From positions 62,001 to 126,000 of the forward strand of contig NZ_CP027712.1 in assembly GCF_003945765.1 (NCBI RefSeq): a stretch of 64,000 nt of DNA, read 5' to 3'. This document shows, piece after piece, positions 37,098 to 45,959 of the stretch. The position numbers were made by a program, and so were the translations under genes. This DNA is from Pseudomonas chlororaphis subsp. chlororaphis. GTDB lineage: Bacteria > Pseudomonadota > Gammaproteobacteria > Pseudomonadales > Pseudomonadaceae. Within the stretch, counting starts at the first letter, position 1; each line of letters begins with the position of its first letter. The notes beneath the pieces are model-generated. The model was not told where the DNA came from. It worked only from the letters and a program-made list of their open reading frames with translations, and did not search any database.

Positions 37098-38429
37098 ATG
37101 AAGAAGGCAAAACTAAGCCTCGCCTGGCAGATCCTCATCGGTCTGGTGCTGGGGATTGCAATTGGTGCGCTGCTCAACCATTTCAGTGCCGAAAAAGCCT
37201 GGTGGATCAGCAACGTCCTGCAACCTGCGGGCGATATCTTTATCCGCTTGATCAAGATGATCGTGATCCCGATCGTGATCTCCTCGCTGATCGTCGGTAT
37301 CGCCGGCGTGGGTGACGCGAAGAAGCTCGGGCGTATCGGCCTGAAGACCATCATCTACTTCGAAATCGTCACCACCATCGCGATCCTGGTCGGCCTGGTG
37401 CTGGCCAACGTGTTCCACCCGGGCGCCGGCATCGACATGAGCACCCTGGGTACCGTGGATATTTCCAAGTACCAGGCGACCGCCGCCGAGGTACAGCATG
37501 AACACGCGTTCATCGAAACCATCCTCAACCTGATCCCATCGAACATCTTCGCGGCCATGGCCCGCGGCGAGATGCTGCCGATCATCTTCTTCTCGGTGCT
37601 GTTCGGCCTCGGTCTGTCGAGCCTGCAGGCCGACCTGCGCGAGCCGCTGGTGAAGATGTTCCAGGGCGTCTCGGAAAGCATGTTCAAAGTCACCCACATG
37701 ATCATGAACTACGCGCCGATCGGCGTATTCGCCCTGATCGCGGTGACCGTGGCCAACTTCGGTTTCGCCTCCCTGCTGCCGCTGGCCAAGCTGGTGATCC
37801 TGGTTTATGTGGCCATCGCCTTCTTCGCTTTCGTGGTCCTGGGCCTGATCGCTCGCCTGTTCGGCTTCTCGGTGATCAAGCTGATGCGCATCTTCAAGGA
37901 TGAGCTGGTGCTGGCCTACTCCACCGCCAGTTCGGAAACCGTGCTGCCGCGGGTGATCGAGAAGATGGAAGCCTACGGTGCGCCGAAAGCCATCTGCAGC
38001 TTCGTGGTACCGACCGGTTACTCGTTCAACCTCGACGGTTCGACCCTGTACCAGAGCATCGCGGCGATTTTCATTGCCCAGCTGTACGGCATCGACCTGT
38101 CGATCAGCCAGCAACTGCTGCTGGTCCTGACCCTGATGGTCACCTCCAAAGGTATCGCCGGCGTACCGGGCGTGTCCTTCGTGGTGCTGCTGGCGACCCT
38201 GGGCAGCGTGGGCATTCCGCTGGAAGGCCTGGCCTTCATCGCCGGTGTCGACCGCATCATGGACATGGCCCGTACCGCGCTGAACGTGATCGGCAACGCC
38301 CTGGCGGTCCTGGTCATCGCGCGTTGGGAAGGCATGTACGACGACGCCAAGGGCCAGCGCTACTGGAACTCCCTGCCGCACTGGCGCAGCAAGGAGCCGC
38401 TGCCGGCCGGTGAAGTCACCAAAGGCTGA
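37098..38429 (+). CDS. gltP: Proton/glutamate-aspartate symporter
   Basis: 443 residues, DAACS family. About eight membrane helices and two re-entrant loops; signature segments YSTASSETVLP (first hairpin), the NMDGT-type motif here as SFNLDGSTLYQ, and MVTSKGIAGVPG (second hairpin). Serves uptake of glutamate and related dicarboxylates. GTAAGGGT precedes ATG 37098. It has its own terminator at 38451. Matches PA5479 in position. Confidence 0.94.
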   Translation: MKKAKLSLAWQILIGLVLGIAIGALLNHFSAEKAWWISNVLQPAGDIFIRLIKMIVIPIVISSLIVGIAGVGDAKKLGRIGLKTIIYFEIVTTIAILVGLVLANVFHPGAGIDMSTLGTVDISKYQATAAEVQHEHAFIETILNLIPSNIFAAMARGEMLPIIFFSVLFGLGLSSLQADLREPLVKMFQGVSESMFKVTHMIMNYAPIGVFALIAVTVANFGFASLLPLAKLVILVYVAIAFFAFVVLGLIARLFGFSVIKLMRIFKDELVLAYSTASSETVLPRVIEKMEAYGAPKAICSFVVPTGYSFNLDGSTLYQSIAAIFIAQLYGIDLSISQQLLLVLTLMVTSKGIAGVPGVSFVVLLATLGSVGIPLEGLAFIAGVDRIMDMARTALNVIGNALAVLVIARWEGMYDDAKGQRYWNSLPHWRSKEPLPAGEVTKG

Positions 38430-38450
38430 CAGCTGTAGCCGTCATCATCG

Positions 38451-38477
38451 ACAAACCCCGGTCAATCCGGGGTTTGT
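38451..38477 (+). terminator. Intrinsic terminator after gltP
   Basis: Perfect 11-base stem (38451-38461 with 38467-38477, core AACCCCGG) with loop TCAAT, followed by CGTTTC. The tail is short but the dyad is strong. Confidence 0.8.
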
Positions 38478-38528
38478 CGTTTCTGTCTGCACCGCTATCA
38501 TTCGCCGCATCTTCTGGGGGAATAACTG

Positions 38529-39758
38529 ATGCTCAATGGCCTGTGGCTTGGCTTCTTCATCGTGGCGGCCGTTTCAGCGCTGGCGCAGTGGCTGGTCGGC
38601 GGTAACGCCGGGATCTTCGCGGCGATGGTGGAAAGCATCTTCGCCATGGCCAAGCTGTCGGTGGAAGTGATGGTGCTGCTGTTCGGCACCCTGACCTTGT
38701 GGCTGGGCTTTTTGCGGATCGCCGAAAAGGCCGGGATCGTCGACTGGCTGGCCAAGGCCCTGGGCCCGCTGTTCACCCGCCTGATGCCGGAAGTGCCTCC
38801 CGGGCACCCGGCCATCGGCCTGATCACCCTGAACTTCGCGGCCAATGGCCTGGGGCTGGACAACGCCGCCACGCCGATCGGCCTCAAGGCCATGCGCGCC
38901 TTGCAGGACCTCAACCCCAACGCGACCACGGCGAGCAACGCGCAGATCCTGTTCCTGGTGCTGAACGCCTCGTCCCTGACCCTGCTGCCAGTGACCATCT
39001 TCATGTACCGCGCCCAGCAAGGCGCCGCCGACCCGACCCTGGTGTTCCTGCCGATCCTGCTGGCCACCAGCGCCTCGACCCTGGTCGGCCTGCTGTCGGT
39101 CGCGGTGATGCAGCGCTTGCGCCTGTGGGACCCAGTGGTGCTGGCCTACCTGATTCCCGGCGCCCTGGCCCTGGGCGGCTTCATGGCCTTGCTCGCCACG
39201 CTGTCGGCCACCGCGCTGGCGTCGCTGTCGTCGATCCTGGGCAACCTGACCCTGTTCGGCCTGATCATGTTGTTCCTGGTGATTGGCGCGCTGCGCAAGG
39301 TCAAGGTCTACGAGGCCTTCGTCGAGGGCGCCAAGGAAGGTTTCGATGTCGCCAAGAACCTGCTGCCGTATCTGGTGGCCATGCTCTGCGCGGTGGGCGT
39401 GCTGCGCGCTTCCGGCGCCCTGGACTTCGGCCTGGACGGCATCCGGTATCTGGTGGAATGGGCTGGCTGGGACACACGCTTCGTCGATGCCCTGCCGACG
39501 GCCCTGGTCAAGCCCTTCTCCGGCAGCGCCGCGCGGGCCATGTTGATCGAAACCATGCAGACCCAGGGCGTGGACAGTTTCCCAGCGTTGGCCGCGGCGA
39601 CGATCCAGGGCAGTACCGAGACCACTTTCTATGTGCTGGCGGTGTACTTCGGCTCGGTCGGCATCCAGCGGGCGCGCCATGCCGTCGGCTGCGCCTTGCT
39701 GGCCGAGCTGGCCGGCGTGGTGGCGGCGATTGCGGTGTGCTACTGGTTCTTCGGTTAA
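38529..39758 (+). CDS. Nucleoside-recognition (Gate) domain membrane protein, SpmA-SpmB fusion type
   Basis: 409 residues, about ten membrane helices. Two Gate-type halves are visible: LNFAANGLGLDNAATPIGL in the first (about 99-117, SpmA-like) and the stretch around KPFSGSAARAM with IQGSTETTFYVLAVYFGSVG (about 330-375, SpmB-like). In spore formers these are separate proteins; the fused form is common in proteobacteria. The role is unknown outside sporulation; transport of a small solute is suggested. GGGGG lies upstream of ATG 38529. Confidence 0.8.
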   Translation: MLNGLWLGFFIVAAVSALAQWLVGGNAGIFAAMVESIFAMAKLSVEVMVLLFGTLTLWLGFLRIAEKAGIVDWLAKALGPLFTRLMPEVPPGHPAIGLITLNFAANGLGLDNAATPIGLKAMRALQDLNPNATTASNAQILFLVLNASSLTLLPVTIFMYRAQQGAADPTLVFLPILLATSASTLVGLLSVAVMQRLRLWDPVVLAYLIPGALALGGFMALLATLSATALASLSSILGNLTLFGLIMLFLVIGALRKVKVYEAFVEGAKEGFDVAKNLLPYLVAMLCAVGVLRASGALDFGLDGIRYLVEWAGWDTRFVDALPTALVKPFSGSAARAMLIETMQTQGVDSFPALAAATIQGSTETTFYVLAVYFGSVGIQRARHAVGCALLAELAGVVAAIAVCYWFFG

Positions 39759-39772
39759 GGCTCGGAACGATT

Positions 39773-39828
39773 CGCGGATAAGCCTCGCGCCTACCAGGAC
39801 CATCCTGTAGGCGCGAGGCTTGCCCGCG
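39773..39828. repeat. REP inverted pair (family B)
   Basis: Arms 39773-39794 and 39807-39828 (core AAGCCTCGCGCCTAC and its complement) with a 12-base loop. Lies between convergent genes. Confidence 0.88.
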
Positions 39829-39837
39829 ATGAGGCGA

Positions 39838-40470
39838 TCAGCGCCTGACCAGCTGACTGCCCTGCTTCACCGTCCACTCCACCACCTGCCGGTTCAAGGC
39901 GTCCCCGGCCTGGCCAAACCCGGCGACCACCGCCGGCACCTTGGTATCGTTCAGCGGCTGGCGCACTTCGAAGCGCTGGCTGGCCAGGATCTTCTGGTCG
40001 TAGCCGCGCACCAGGCGCGCATCCAGGCGGATCACCACCGCCACCGCCTTGCCCTGGTATTCGCTCTGGAATGCCTGCAGGTTGCCGCCCAGTTCGAGAT
40101 CGGTCTGCACATCGCTGTCGTCGGTGCCCAGCAACTGCACCCGGCCATCGGCGAGGAACCCATCCAGCAGCCGATTGCGCAGCAGCACCGGCGCCGGATC
40201 GCTCCAGCGCGCGTCCTTGTAGCTGCTGATCACATCGCCTTGGGGGATCACAGCGATTCTCGCGCTGTTCAAGGCGTCGCTCGCCAGGGGTTTGGTCAGG
40301 CGCAGGGACCAGGGCTGCGCGTGGCCCTGAGGCCGGGCTGTGGCGCTCTGGGCCGCGGGCAGGCGATAGATATCCACCGGGTCGGCCTGGGGCAGGATCG
40401 AGCAGGCGCCGCTCAAGGCGAATCCGGCGGCCAGGGCCAGCCGGCCGAATAGGCGATAGGCACGCTTCAT
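39838..40470 (-). CDS. ABC-type transport auxiliary lipoprotein (PqiC-like)
   Basis: 210 residues. Lipobox GACS with the lipid-modified Cys at about 23 (ALSGAC). The mature part follows the PqiC/ABC auxiliary lipoprotein pattern: VDIYRLPA, then LRLTKPLASDALNSARIAV and YKDARWSDPAPVLLRNRLLDGF. It overlaps the MCE gene by four bases. It is the fourth gene of the lipid-transport operon and probably completes the complex at the outer membrane side. Confidence 0.85.
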   Translation of the reverse strand: MKRAYRLFGRLALAAGFALSGACSILPQADPVDIYRLPAAQSATARPQGHAQPWSLRLTKPLASDALNSARIAVIPQGDVISSYKDARWSDPAPVLLRNRLLDGFLADGRVQLLGTDDSDVQTDLELGGNLQAFQSEYQGKAVAVVIRLDARLVRGYDQKILASQRFEVRQPLNDTKVPAVVAGFGQAGDALNRQVVEWTVKQGSQLVRR

Positions 40471-41405
40471 GGCGTGAACTCCTTGTTCTTGTCACTGCCC
40501 AGCAAGTAGCCGCTGGGGTTGGCTTCCAGGCGCCGCGAAATGGCCCGCAGCGAGCTCAGGGTATCGCGCAGCTCGCGCACGGCCGGCGCCAGGCCATTGA
40601 GGCCCTGGATGCCGTTGTTCAGCGAGTCCTGATTGTCGGTCAGCAGTTTGTTGAGGGTGGCGCTGCTCTGTTCCAGCGATTGCATGGCCAGCTCGGCGCT
40701 GCCGAACATCTGCTTGCCCTGCTCGTTGAGCAGGCCGTTGGCGTTGCGCATCAGCGCGGTGGTCTGTTCCAGGGTGGCGCTGGCCTGCTTGCCGATGGAC
40801 GCCAGTTGCTGCATGGCCAGGCGCACGTCGCCGCGCTGTTCGGCGATGGCTCCGGTGGTCTGCTCCAGGTGTTCGAGGGTGTTGCCGATGCGCTCGACGT
40901 TCTCTGGTGAGAACATGCTGTTGGCGTTGTGCAGCAGCAGGTTGACGCTGGTCATCAGGTCTTCGCTGTTGTTCAGCAGGCGGGCGATCGGCGATGGCGA
41001 AGCGACGATCACCGGCAGTTTGCCGTCCTTGCCCAGAAGCGGCTGGCTTTGTGGAGTACCGCCACTGAGCTGGATGATCGAGGTCCCGGTGATGCCGGTC
41101 AGGGTCAGCTTGGCCTGGGTGTCTTCCTTGATCGGGGTCTCGCCGCTCAGGCGGATCCGCGCCAGGACCCGGCGCGGGTCGTTCGGGTCCAGGCGCAGGC
41201 TGACCACATCGCCGACCTTGATCCCGCTGTACTGCACGGCGCTGCCTTTGGACAGGCCGCTGACGGCCTCGTTGAAGATGATCTCGTAGTCCTTGAACTC
41301 CGTGTCGACGCTGGACTTGGCCAGCCACAGGCCGAACAGCAGGGCGCCGACCACCACAATCACGGTGAACAGGCCGATCAGGACATGATGGGCTCGGGTT
41401 TCCAT
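40467..41405 (-). CDS. MCE-family (MlaD-like) lipid transport protein
   Basis: 312 residues. N-terminal membrane anchor (about 8-30) followed by one MCE domain (about 40-120: VSGLSKGSAVQYSGIKVGDV) and a long helical tail (about 150-300) rich in Gln, Leu and Asn. The start is ATG 41405 (METRAHHVLIG), one base after the ATPase stop region; the longer frame to 41516 overlaps the ATPase gene. Larger than MlaD because of the tail, which may form a needle or tunnel as in PqiB/YebT-like systems. Confidence 0.9.
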   Translation of the reverse strand: METRAHHVLIGLFTVIVVVGALLFGLWLAKSSVDTEFKDYEIIFNEAVSGLSKGSAVQYSGIKVGDVVSLRLDPNDPRRVLARIRLSGETPIKEDTQAKLTLTGITGTSIIQLSGGTPQSQPLLGKDGKLPVIVASPSPIARLLNNSEDLMTSVNLLLHNANSMFSPENVERIGNTLEHLEQTTGAIAEQRGDVRLAMQQLASIGKQASATLEQTTALMRNANGLLNEQGKQMFGSAELAMQSLEQSSATLNKLLTDNQDSLNNGIQGLNGLAPAVRELRDTLSSLRAISRRLEANPSGYLLGSDKNKEFTP

Positions 41406-41406
41406 G

Positions 41407-42210
41407 TCATACCTCGTTGAGCTGTGTAGCGGCCTGATACGCCGCGCGGCCGCGAGGGCCATGGAAGTATTCGTGAATCCAGGCGTCGTCGGTCTCGGCG
41501 ACCTGGTCGATGGCATCCGCCACCAGCACCTTTTTCTGTGCCAGCACCGCCACCCGGTCGGTGATGGTGTACAGCGTGTCCAGGTCGTGGGTGACCAGGA
41601 ACACGCTCAGGCCCAGGGCGTCACGCAGGGTCAGGATCAATTGGTCGAAAGCCGCGGCGCCGATCGGGTCGAGGCCGGCGGTGGGTTCGTCGAGAAACAG
41701 GATGTCCGGGTCCAGGGCCAGCGCCCGGGCCAGGGCGGCACGCTTGATCATGCCGCCGGACAGCGAGGCCGGGTATTTGTCGGCCGCCGACAGCGGCAAC
41801 CCGGCCAGCGCCAGTTTCACCGCCGCCAGGTGCTCGGCGTCGGCGCGGCTCAGGCCGGCATGCTCGATCAACGGCAGGGCGACGTTTTCGGTCACGGTCA
41901 GCGACGAGAACAGCGCGCCCTTCTGGAACAGCACGCCGAAGCGCCGTTCGATCAGCGAGCGCTCATGTTCCGCCAGGCTCGGCAGGTTCTGGCCGAATAC
42001 CCGCACCGAACCTTCGCTGGGCTGGCGCAGGCCGATGATGCTGCGCAGCAGCACCGACTTGCCGCTGCCCGAACCGCCGACCACCGCGAGGATCTCGCCC
42101 TTGTACAGGTCCAGGTCGAGGTTTTCGTGCACACTCTGCGGGCCGAAGCGATTGCACAGGCCACGGACTTCGATCACCGCCTCGGCGGGCGGACGGGTTG
42201 AACGGTTCAC
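41407..42210 (-). CDS. Lipid ABC transporter ATP-binding protein (MlaF-like)
   Basis: 267 residues. Walker A GGSGSGKSV (about 45), signature LSGGMIKR, Walker B ILFLDEPTAGLD, H-loop LVTHDLDTL. SGGM(I/R)KR is typical of MlaF-type ATPases. It overlaps the permease stop by four bases (42207-42210) and is one base from the MCE gene, so the three are coupled. Confidence 0.93.
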   Translation of the reverse strand: MNRSTRPPAEAVIEVRGLCNRFGPQSVHENLDLDLYKGEILAVVGGSGSGKSVLLRSIIGLRQPSEGSVRVFGQNLPSLAEHERSLIERRFGVLFQKGALFSSLTVTENVALPLIEHAGLSRADAEHLAAVKLALAGLPLSAADKYPASLSGGMIKRAALARALALDPDILFLDEPTAGLDPIGAAAFDQLILTLRDALGLSVFLVTHDLDTLYTITDRVAVLAQKKVLVADAIDQVAETDDAWIHEYFHGPRGRAAYQAATQLNEV

Positions 42211-43355
42211 CAGCCCATCTCCATGAAGAACAGCGCGGCGACGGCATCGAGGACGATCACCACGAAGATCGATTGCACCACGCTGGAGGTGGTGTGGGCG
42301 CCCACGGACTCGGCGCTGCCGCTGACCTTGAAGCCTTCCAGGCAGCCGATGGCGGCGATCAGGAAGGCGAAGATCGGCGCCTTGACCATGCCCACCAGGA
42401 AGTGCTGCACGCCGATGTCCGATTGCAGCAAGGCGAGGAACATCGCCGGCGAGATATCCAGCGACAGCGCACAGACCACCCCGCCACCGACAATCCCCGA
42501 GAGCATCGCCAGGAAGGTCAGCATCGGCAGCGCCACCAGCAGCGCCAGGACCCGGGGCAGCACCAGCAGCTCCATCGGGTCCAGGCCCAGGGTGCGGATG
42601 GCGTCGATTTCCTCGTTGGCCTTCATCGAGCCGATCTGCGCGGTGAAGGCGCTCGCGGTCCGGCCGGCCATGAGGATCGCGGTGAGCAGCACACCGAACT
42701 CACGCAGGAAGGAGAACGCCACCAGGTCCACGGTAAAGATGCTGGCGCCGAAACTCTGCAGCACCGTGGCGCCGAGGAAGGCCACCACGGCGCCCACCAG
42801 AAAGGTCAGCAAGGCGACGATGGGCGCGGCGTCGAGGCCGGTCTGCTCGATATGCGCGACCATCGGCGTGATGCGCCAGCGCTTGGGGCGCAGCAGGCCG
42901 CGGGCCAGGGTTTCGAGGATCAGGCCGACGAAACCCAGCAGTTTCAGGCTGTCCTGCCAGATGGCGTCGACCGCCTTGCCGATCCGGGTCAGCAACTGGA
43001 TGCCGACCGATATTTCCGGCTCCTTGAGCGGTACGCAGAAGTCGGTCAGCGAGCAGTAGACGGTCTGCAGCAGTGCGCGGTCGGCCGAAGACAAGGTGCA
43101 ATCGGGGTGTTCGGTGGACTGGCCGAGGCGCTCGGAGCCCAGCAGCTCGACCAACAGCGAGGCGCCCGCGGTATCCAGGGCGCCGAGGCCGTTGAGGTCG
43201 ATGTGGGTGCTGGCGTCGTACTGTCCGGTGAGCTTTTCGCAGAGGTGCTTGAGCTCGGTGTAATGGACGAGCGTCCAGTCCCCCGCGACTCGCAACCGCG
43301 AGGGGGAACTCGACGTATCCAGTTGGGCACTGCCGGCCGTCGTGCTCTGAGTCAT
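42207..43355 (-). CDS. MlaE-type permease with N-terminal STAS-like domain
   Basis: 382 residues. The C-terminal 250 residues are an MlaE permease with five or six helices and the motif GRTASAFTAQIGSMKANEEIDA that contacts the ATPase. The N-terminal 100 residues form a STAS/anti-sigma-antagonist-like domain (HIDLNGLGALDTAGASLLVEL), which in the classical Mla system is the separate MlaB protein. So MlaE and MlaB functions are fused. First gene of the four-gene operon. Confidence 0.92.
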   Translation of the reverse strand: MTQSTTAGSAQLDTSSSPSRLRVAGDWTLVHYTELKHLCEKLTGQYDASTHIDLNGLGALDTAGASLLVELLGSERLGQSTEHPDCTLSSADRALLQTVYCSLTDFCVPLKEPEISVGIQLLTRIGKAVDAIWQDSLKLLGFVGLILETLARGLLRPKRWRITPMVAHIEQTGLDAAPIVALLTFLVGAVVAFLGATVLQSFGASIFTVDLVAFSFLREFGVLLTAILMAGRTASAFTAQIGSMKANEEIDAIRTLGLDPMELLVLPRVLALLVALPMLTFLAMLSGIVGGGVVCALSLDISPAMFLALLQSDIGVQHFLVGMVKAPIFAFLIAAIGCLEGFKVSGSAESVGAHTTSSVVQSIFVVIVLDAVAALFFMEMGW

Positions 43356-43424
43356 AAGCTCCGTGCTTGCATGGTTTTTACGCAGTGCTACGTAATACCA
43401 CGATCGAGACGACTTTGCCTTGTA

Positions 43425-44456
43425 CTAAGGTGCTGAGTCTTGCCCGTTGGTGCCGGTGATCTTGAAGCGCAGCACGCCGATCACCTGCCCGTCTTCGGTC
43501 AGCACCCGGACCTGCCAGCTGCCGGTCGGATCACCGGGGAAGTTCTGCTTGTGCGACCAGGCGCGGTAGCCCTCCTTGCGCCCGCCGTGGATGTCCAGGG
43601 CCACCCGGTCGACCTCTTTACCGTTGAATTGCCAGACGTGATAAATGCGCTCGTCCAGCCCGCGCGGCGCATTGATCGCGGTGTAGGCATACAGCCCGGT
43701 GCTGCGCACGTCGTTGGCGCTGACCTCCTTGAGGCTGGCGCCGGGGGTGCGGTCCTGCAACTGGGTGCTGATGGCTTCCTCGGCGATCCACAAGGTCGCC
43801 GGCGGAACCCAGGAGCGCAGCAGCCAGCCAGTGCCGCCGATGGCCAGGGTCATGCCCAGCAGCATCAGCGCGCCGCGCAGGTTGCGGATCGGGAAGATCG
43901 ACGCAAGGCTGGGGAACGACAACAGCATGGCGATGCCCAGGGCCAGCTTGAAGCTCTGCGCGGTGGTCAGGTGCAGGATGATCGGCAGCGCGGTCAGCAA
44001 TGCGGCGAACAGCGTCAGGGTATGCAGGGCGAGGAACAGCCAGCGCCGTGGGGCCAGCCATTTGTAGTACAGCGGGTCGATGATCGAGACCAGCGCCGAG
44101 GCGCCCAGCAGGCCGGTGAATACCAGCTGCCCGCTGTTCCAGGCGGTGGTGATGAAGAAGAACGGCAGGACGAAAAACAGGCTTTCCTGGTGAATCATCT
44201 GCGTTGCGTAACGCAGCAGCGGTTGGGGGATTTCCCGCTTGAATATCTTGGTGAACAGCTGGGTCAGGCTGTTTTCCAGCATCAGCCAGATCCAGCTCAC
44301 CAGCATGATCACGGCGATCCAGGTGGCCAGGCCTTGTTGGCGGTCCACCAGGATGAAACTGCCGACACCGGAAATGAAACCGCCGAGCGCAATGACCCCT
44401 GGGTAGCGCTTCATCAGTTCCAGGATGCGCTGCATGTAATGAGTCAGGTTTGGCAT
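43425..44456 (-). CDS. DUF5924/DUF2914 membrane protein
   Basis: 343 residues. Six or so membrane helices in the first 225 residues, then a periplasmic or cytoplasmic domain of about 110 residues with the DUF2914 pattern (IYHVWQFNGKEVDRVALDI, GSWQVRVLTEDGQVIG). Known as a conserved family with no assigned function. The start could also be Met8. Sits alone between the MCE operon and an M16 peptidase gene. Confidence 0.8.
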   Translation of the reverse strand: MPNLTHYMQRILELMKRYPGVIALGGFISGVGSFILVDRQQGLATWIAVIMLVSWIWLMLENSLTQLFTKIFKREIPQPLLRYATQMIHQESLFFVLPFFFITTAWNSGQLVFTGLLGASALVSIIDPLYYKWLAPRRWLFLALHTLTLFAALLTALPIILHLTTAQSFKLALGIAMLLSFPSLASIFPIRNLRGALMLLGMTLAIGGTGWLLRSWVPPATLWIAEEAISTQLQDRTPGASLKEVSANDVRSTGLYAYTAINAPRGLDERIYHVWQFNGKEVDRVALDIHGGRKEGYRAWSHKQNFPGDPTGSWQVRVLTEDGQVIGVLRFKITGTNGQDSAP

Positions 44457-44517
44457 TCGGCGATCACACTAGAAAAAATCCCCGACAGAATAACGGTTTA
44501 GCATGACAAAAGACGCA

Positions 44518-45903
44518 TCAGGCACGGATTCGTTTGCGATAAGCCCGCCCGCCGAACAGCGCCAGAACAATCAATAGCAGTGCGCCGAGGATCAGCCCGC
44601 TCAAGGCCGCATAGCTCAGCAGCGGTTTTTCGATCCGCAGGTAGCCGGGCTGTTCCAGCAGTTGGCGCATGGCCTGGTTGGCCTGCTTCAGGCTGACGGC
44701 TTGCAGGCGCTTGGCCGGATCGCTGAAACGCCCGTCCGCATAGTCGCTCAAGGCGCCCCAGTAGTAGTCTGCCAGGGCGCTATTGCCCTGTACCGCCCAG
44801 GCCTGGCGAGCAATGGCGGCCTGTTGCAGACGGGCGAAGGTGGCCGGCTCCAGGCCGTCCTTGAGCAGCTGCGCCTTGAGCTCGTCGATCGCTTGCCGGG
44901 CCTCGGGGACGTCCGCGCGCTCCAGGTCGGCATTCAGGCTGAGAAAGCCGACGCCGCCGAACACCTCGCGTTCGCTGTTCGGCCCGTAGGACAGCTCATG
45001 CTGCAGGCGCAGCTTCTGGTACAGCGCCCAGTCCAGGTAATCCTTGAGCAGATCGAAGGTTTCATCGTGCTGCCGGTCGAGGATCGGCTCGGGGAACAGC
45101 CAGTGCAGCTTGGCGCTGTCGCCGACCCAGCCGTGGATCAGGCTGCGCTCGGCGGCGGCCGTTTGTTGAATGTCCGGCAGGCCCTGGTGCTCGCTGGGCT
45201 CCACCGGTTCCAGCGCCCCGTAGCTGCGTTCCAGGTAGGCCGGCAGCAGGCGGTCAAGGTCGCCGACGACGATCAGGGTCATATTGTTCGGCGCGTACCA
45301 GTTCTTGCGCAGCTGCTCCAGCTGTTCCAGGGTCAGTTGATCGACCTCGGCCCGTTCGGCGCACTTCAGGCCCAGCTCCACCGCCAGCTGGTTACTGGCG
45401 GTGTGGCCCAGGTCCTGGCGGTCCAGCCAGCGTTGCAAGTGCGAGTAGTGCCCGCCGTCCTCACGCTCGACCACCCGTTTCGCCGTTTGCAATGCGTTAT
45501 CGTCGAGTTCGGTACGGGTCAAGAGGGCCAGCAGCAGGTCCAGCACCTTGCGCTGGTTTTTCGCCGGGGCCTCGATGACGAACGTGGTATCGGCATTGCT
45601 GGTGTAGGCGTTCCACTCGCCGCCCAGGGCTTGCATGCGTTCCTCCAGCCCGCCCTCGCCGCTGGCGTCGATGCCGCTGAACAGCAGGTGTTCGAGCACA
45701 TGCGGCAGTTCCTTGTCGGCGCAGCCGAAGTCGTCCAGCCCTACCCCGACCACCAGGCGAATCGCCACGTGGCCGCGCACGTTGCCCGGCTTGAGCAGCA
45801 ACTGCAGGCCGTTGGGCAGCATGTAGCCCTCGACCTGGAAGCGATCCAGGGCAAACGAGTGGGCTGATCCGAGCAGCAGACAGGCGAATAACAGGCAACG
45901 CAT
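44518..45903 (-). CDS. M16-family zinc metallopeptidase
   Basis: 461 residues. Signal peptide (SAHSFA/LDRF), inverted zinc motif HVLEH (HXXEH) at about 66-70, and the downstream Glu of the family in the stretch around AKRVVEREDGG. A C-terminal membrane helix (about 430-453) followed by basic residues suggests it is anchored with the catalytic domain outside the cytoplasm. About 460 residues is one M16 unit pair. Substrate unknown. Confidence 0.9.
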   Translation of the reverse strand: MRCLLFACLLLGSAHSFALDRFQVEGYMLPNGLQLLLKPGNVRGHVAIRLVVGVGLDDFGCADKELPHVLEHLLFSGIDASGEGGLEERMQALGGEWNAYTSNADTTFVIEAPAKNQRKVLDLLLALLTRTELDDNALQTAKRVVEREDGGHYSHLQRWLDRQDLGHTASNQLAVELGLKCAERAEVDQLTLEQLEQLRKNWYAPNNMTLIVVGDLDRLLPAYLERSYGALEPVEPSEHQGLPDIQQTAAAERSLIHGWVGDSAKLHWLFPEPILDRQHDETFDLLKDYLDWALYQKLRLQHELSYGPNSEREVFGGVGFLSLNADLERADVPEARQAIDELKAQLLKDGLEPATFARLQQAAIARQAWAVQGNSALADYYWGALSDYADGRFSDPAKRLQAVSLKQANQAMRQLLEQPGYLRIEKPLLSYAALSGLILGALLLIVLALFGGRAYRKRIRA

Positions 45904-45959
45904 AACGGGCTTCCTTACGACGGGCGTAAGTTCTACAGACTTCGGGTAACTGTGGACGT

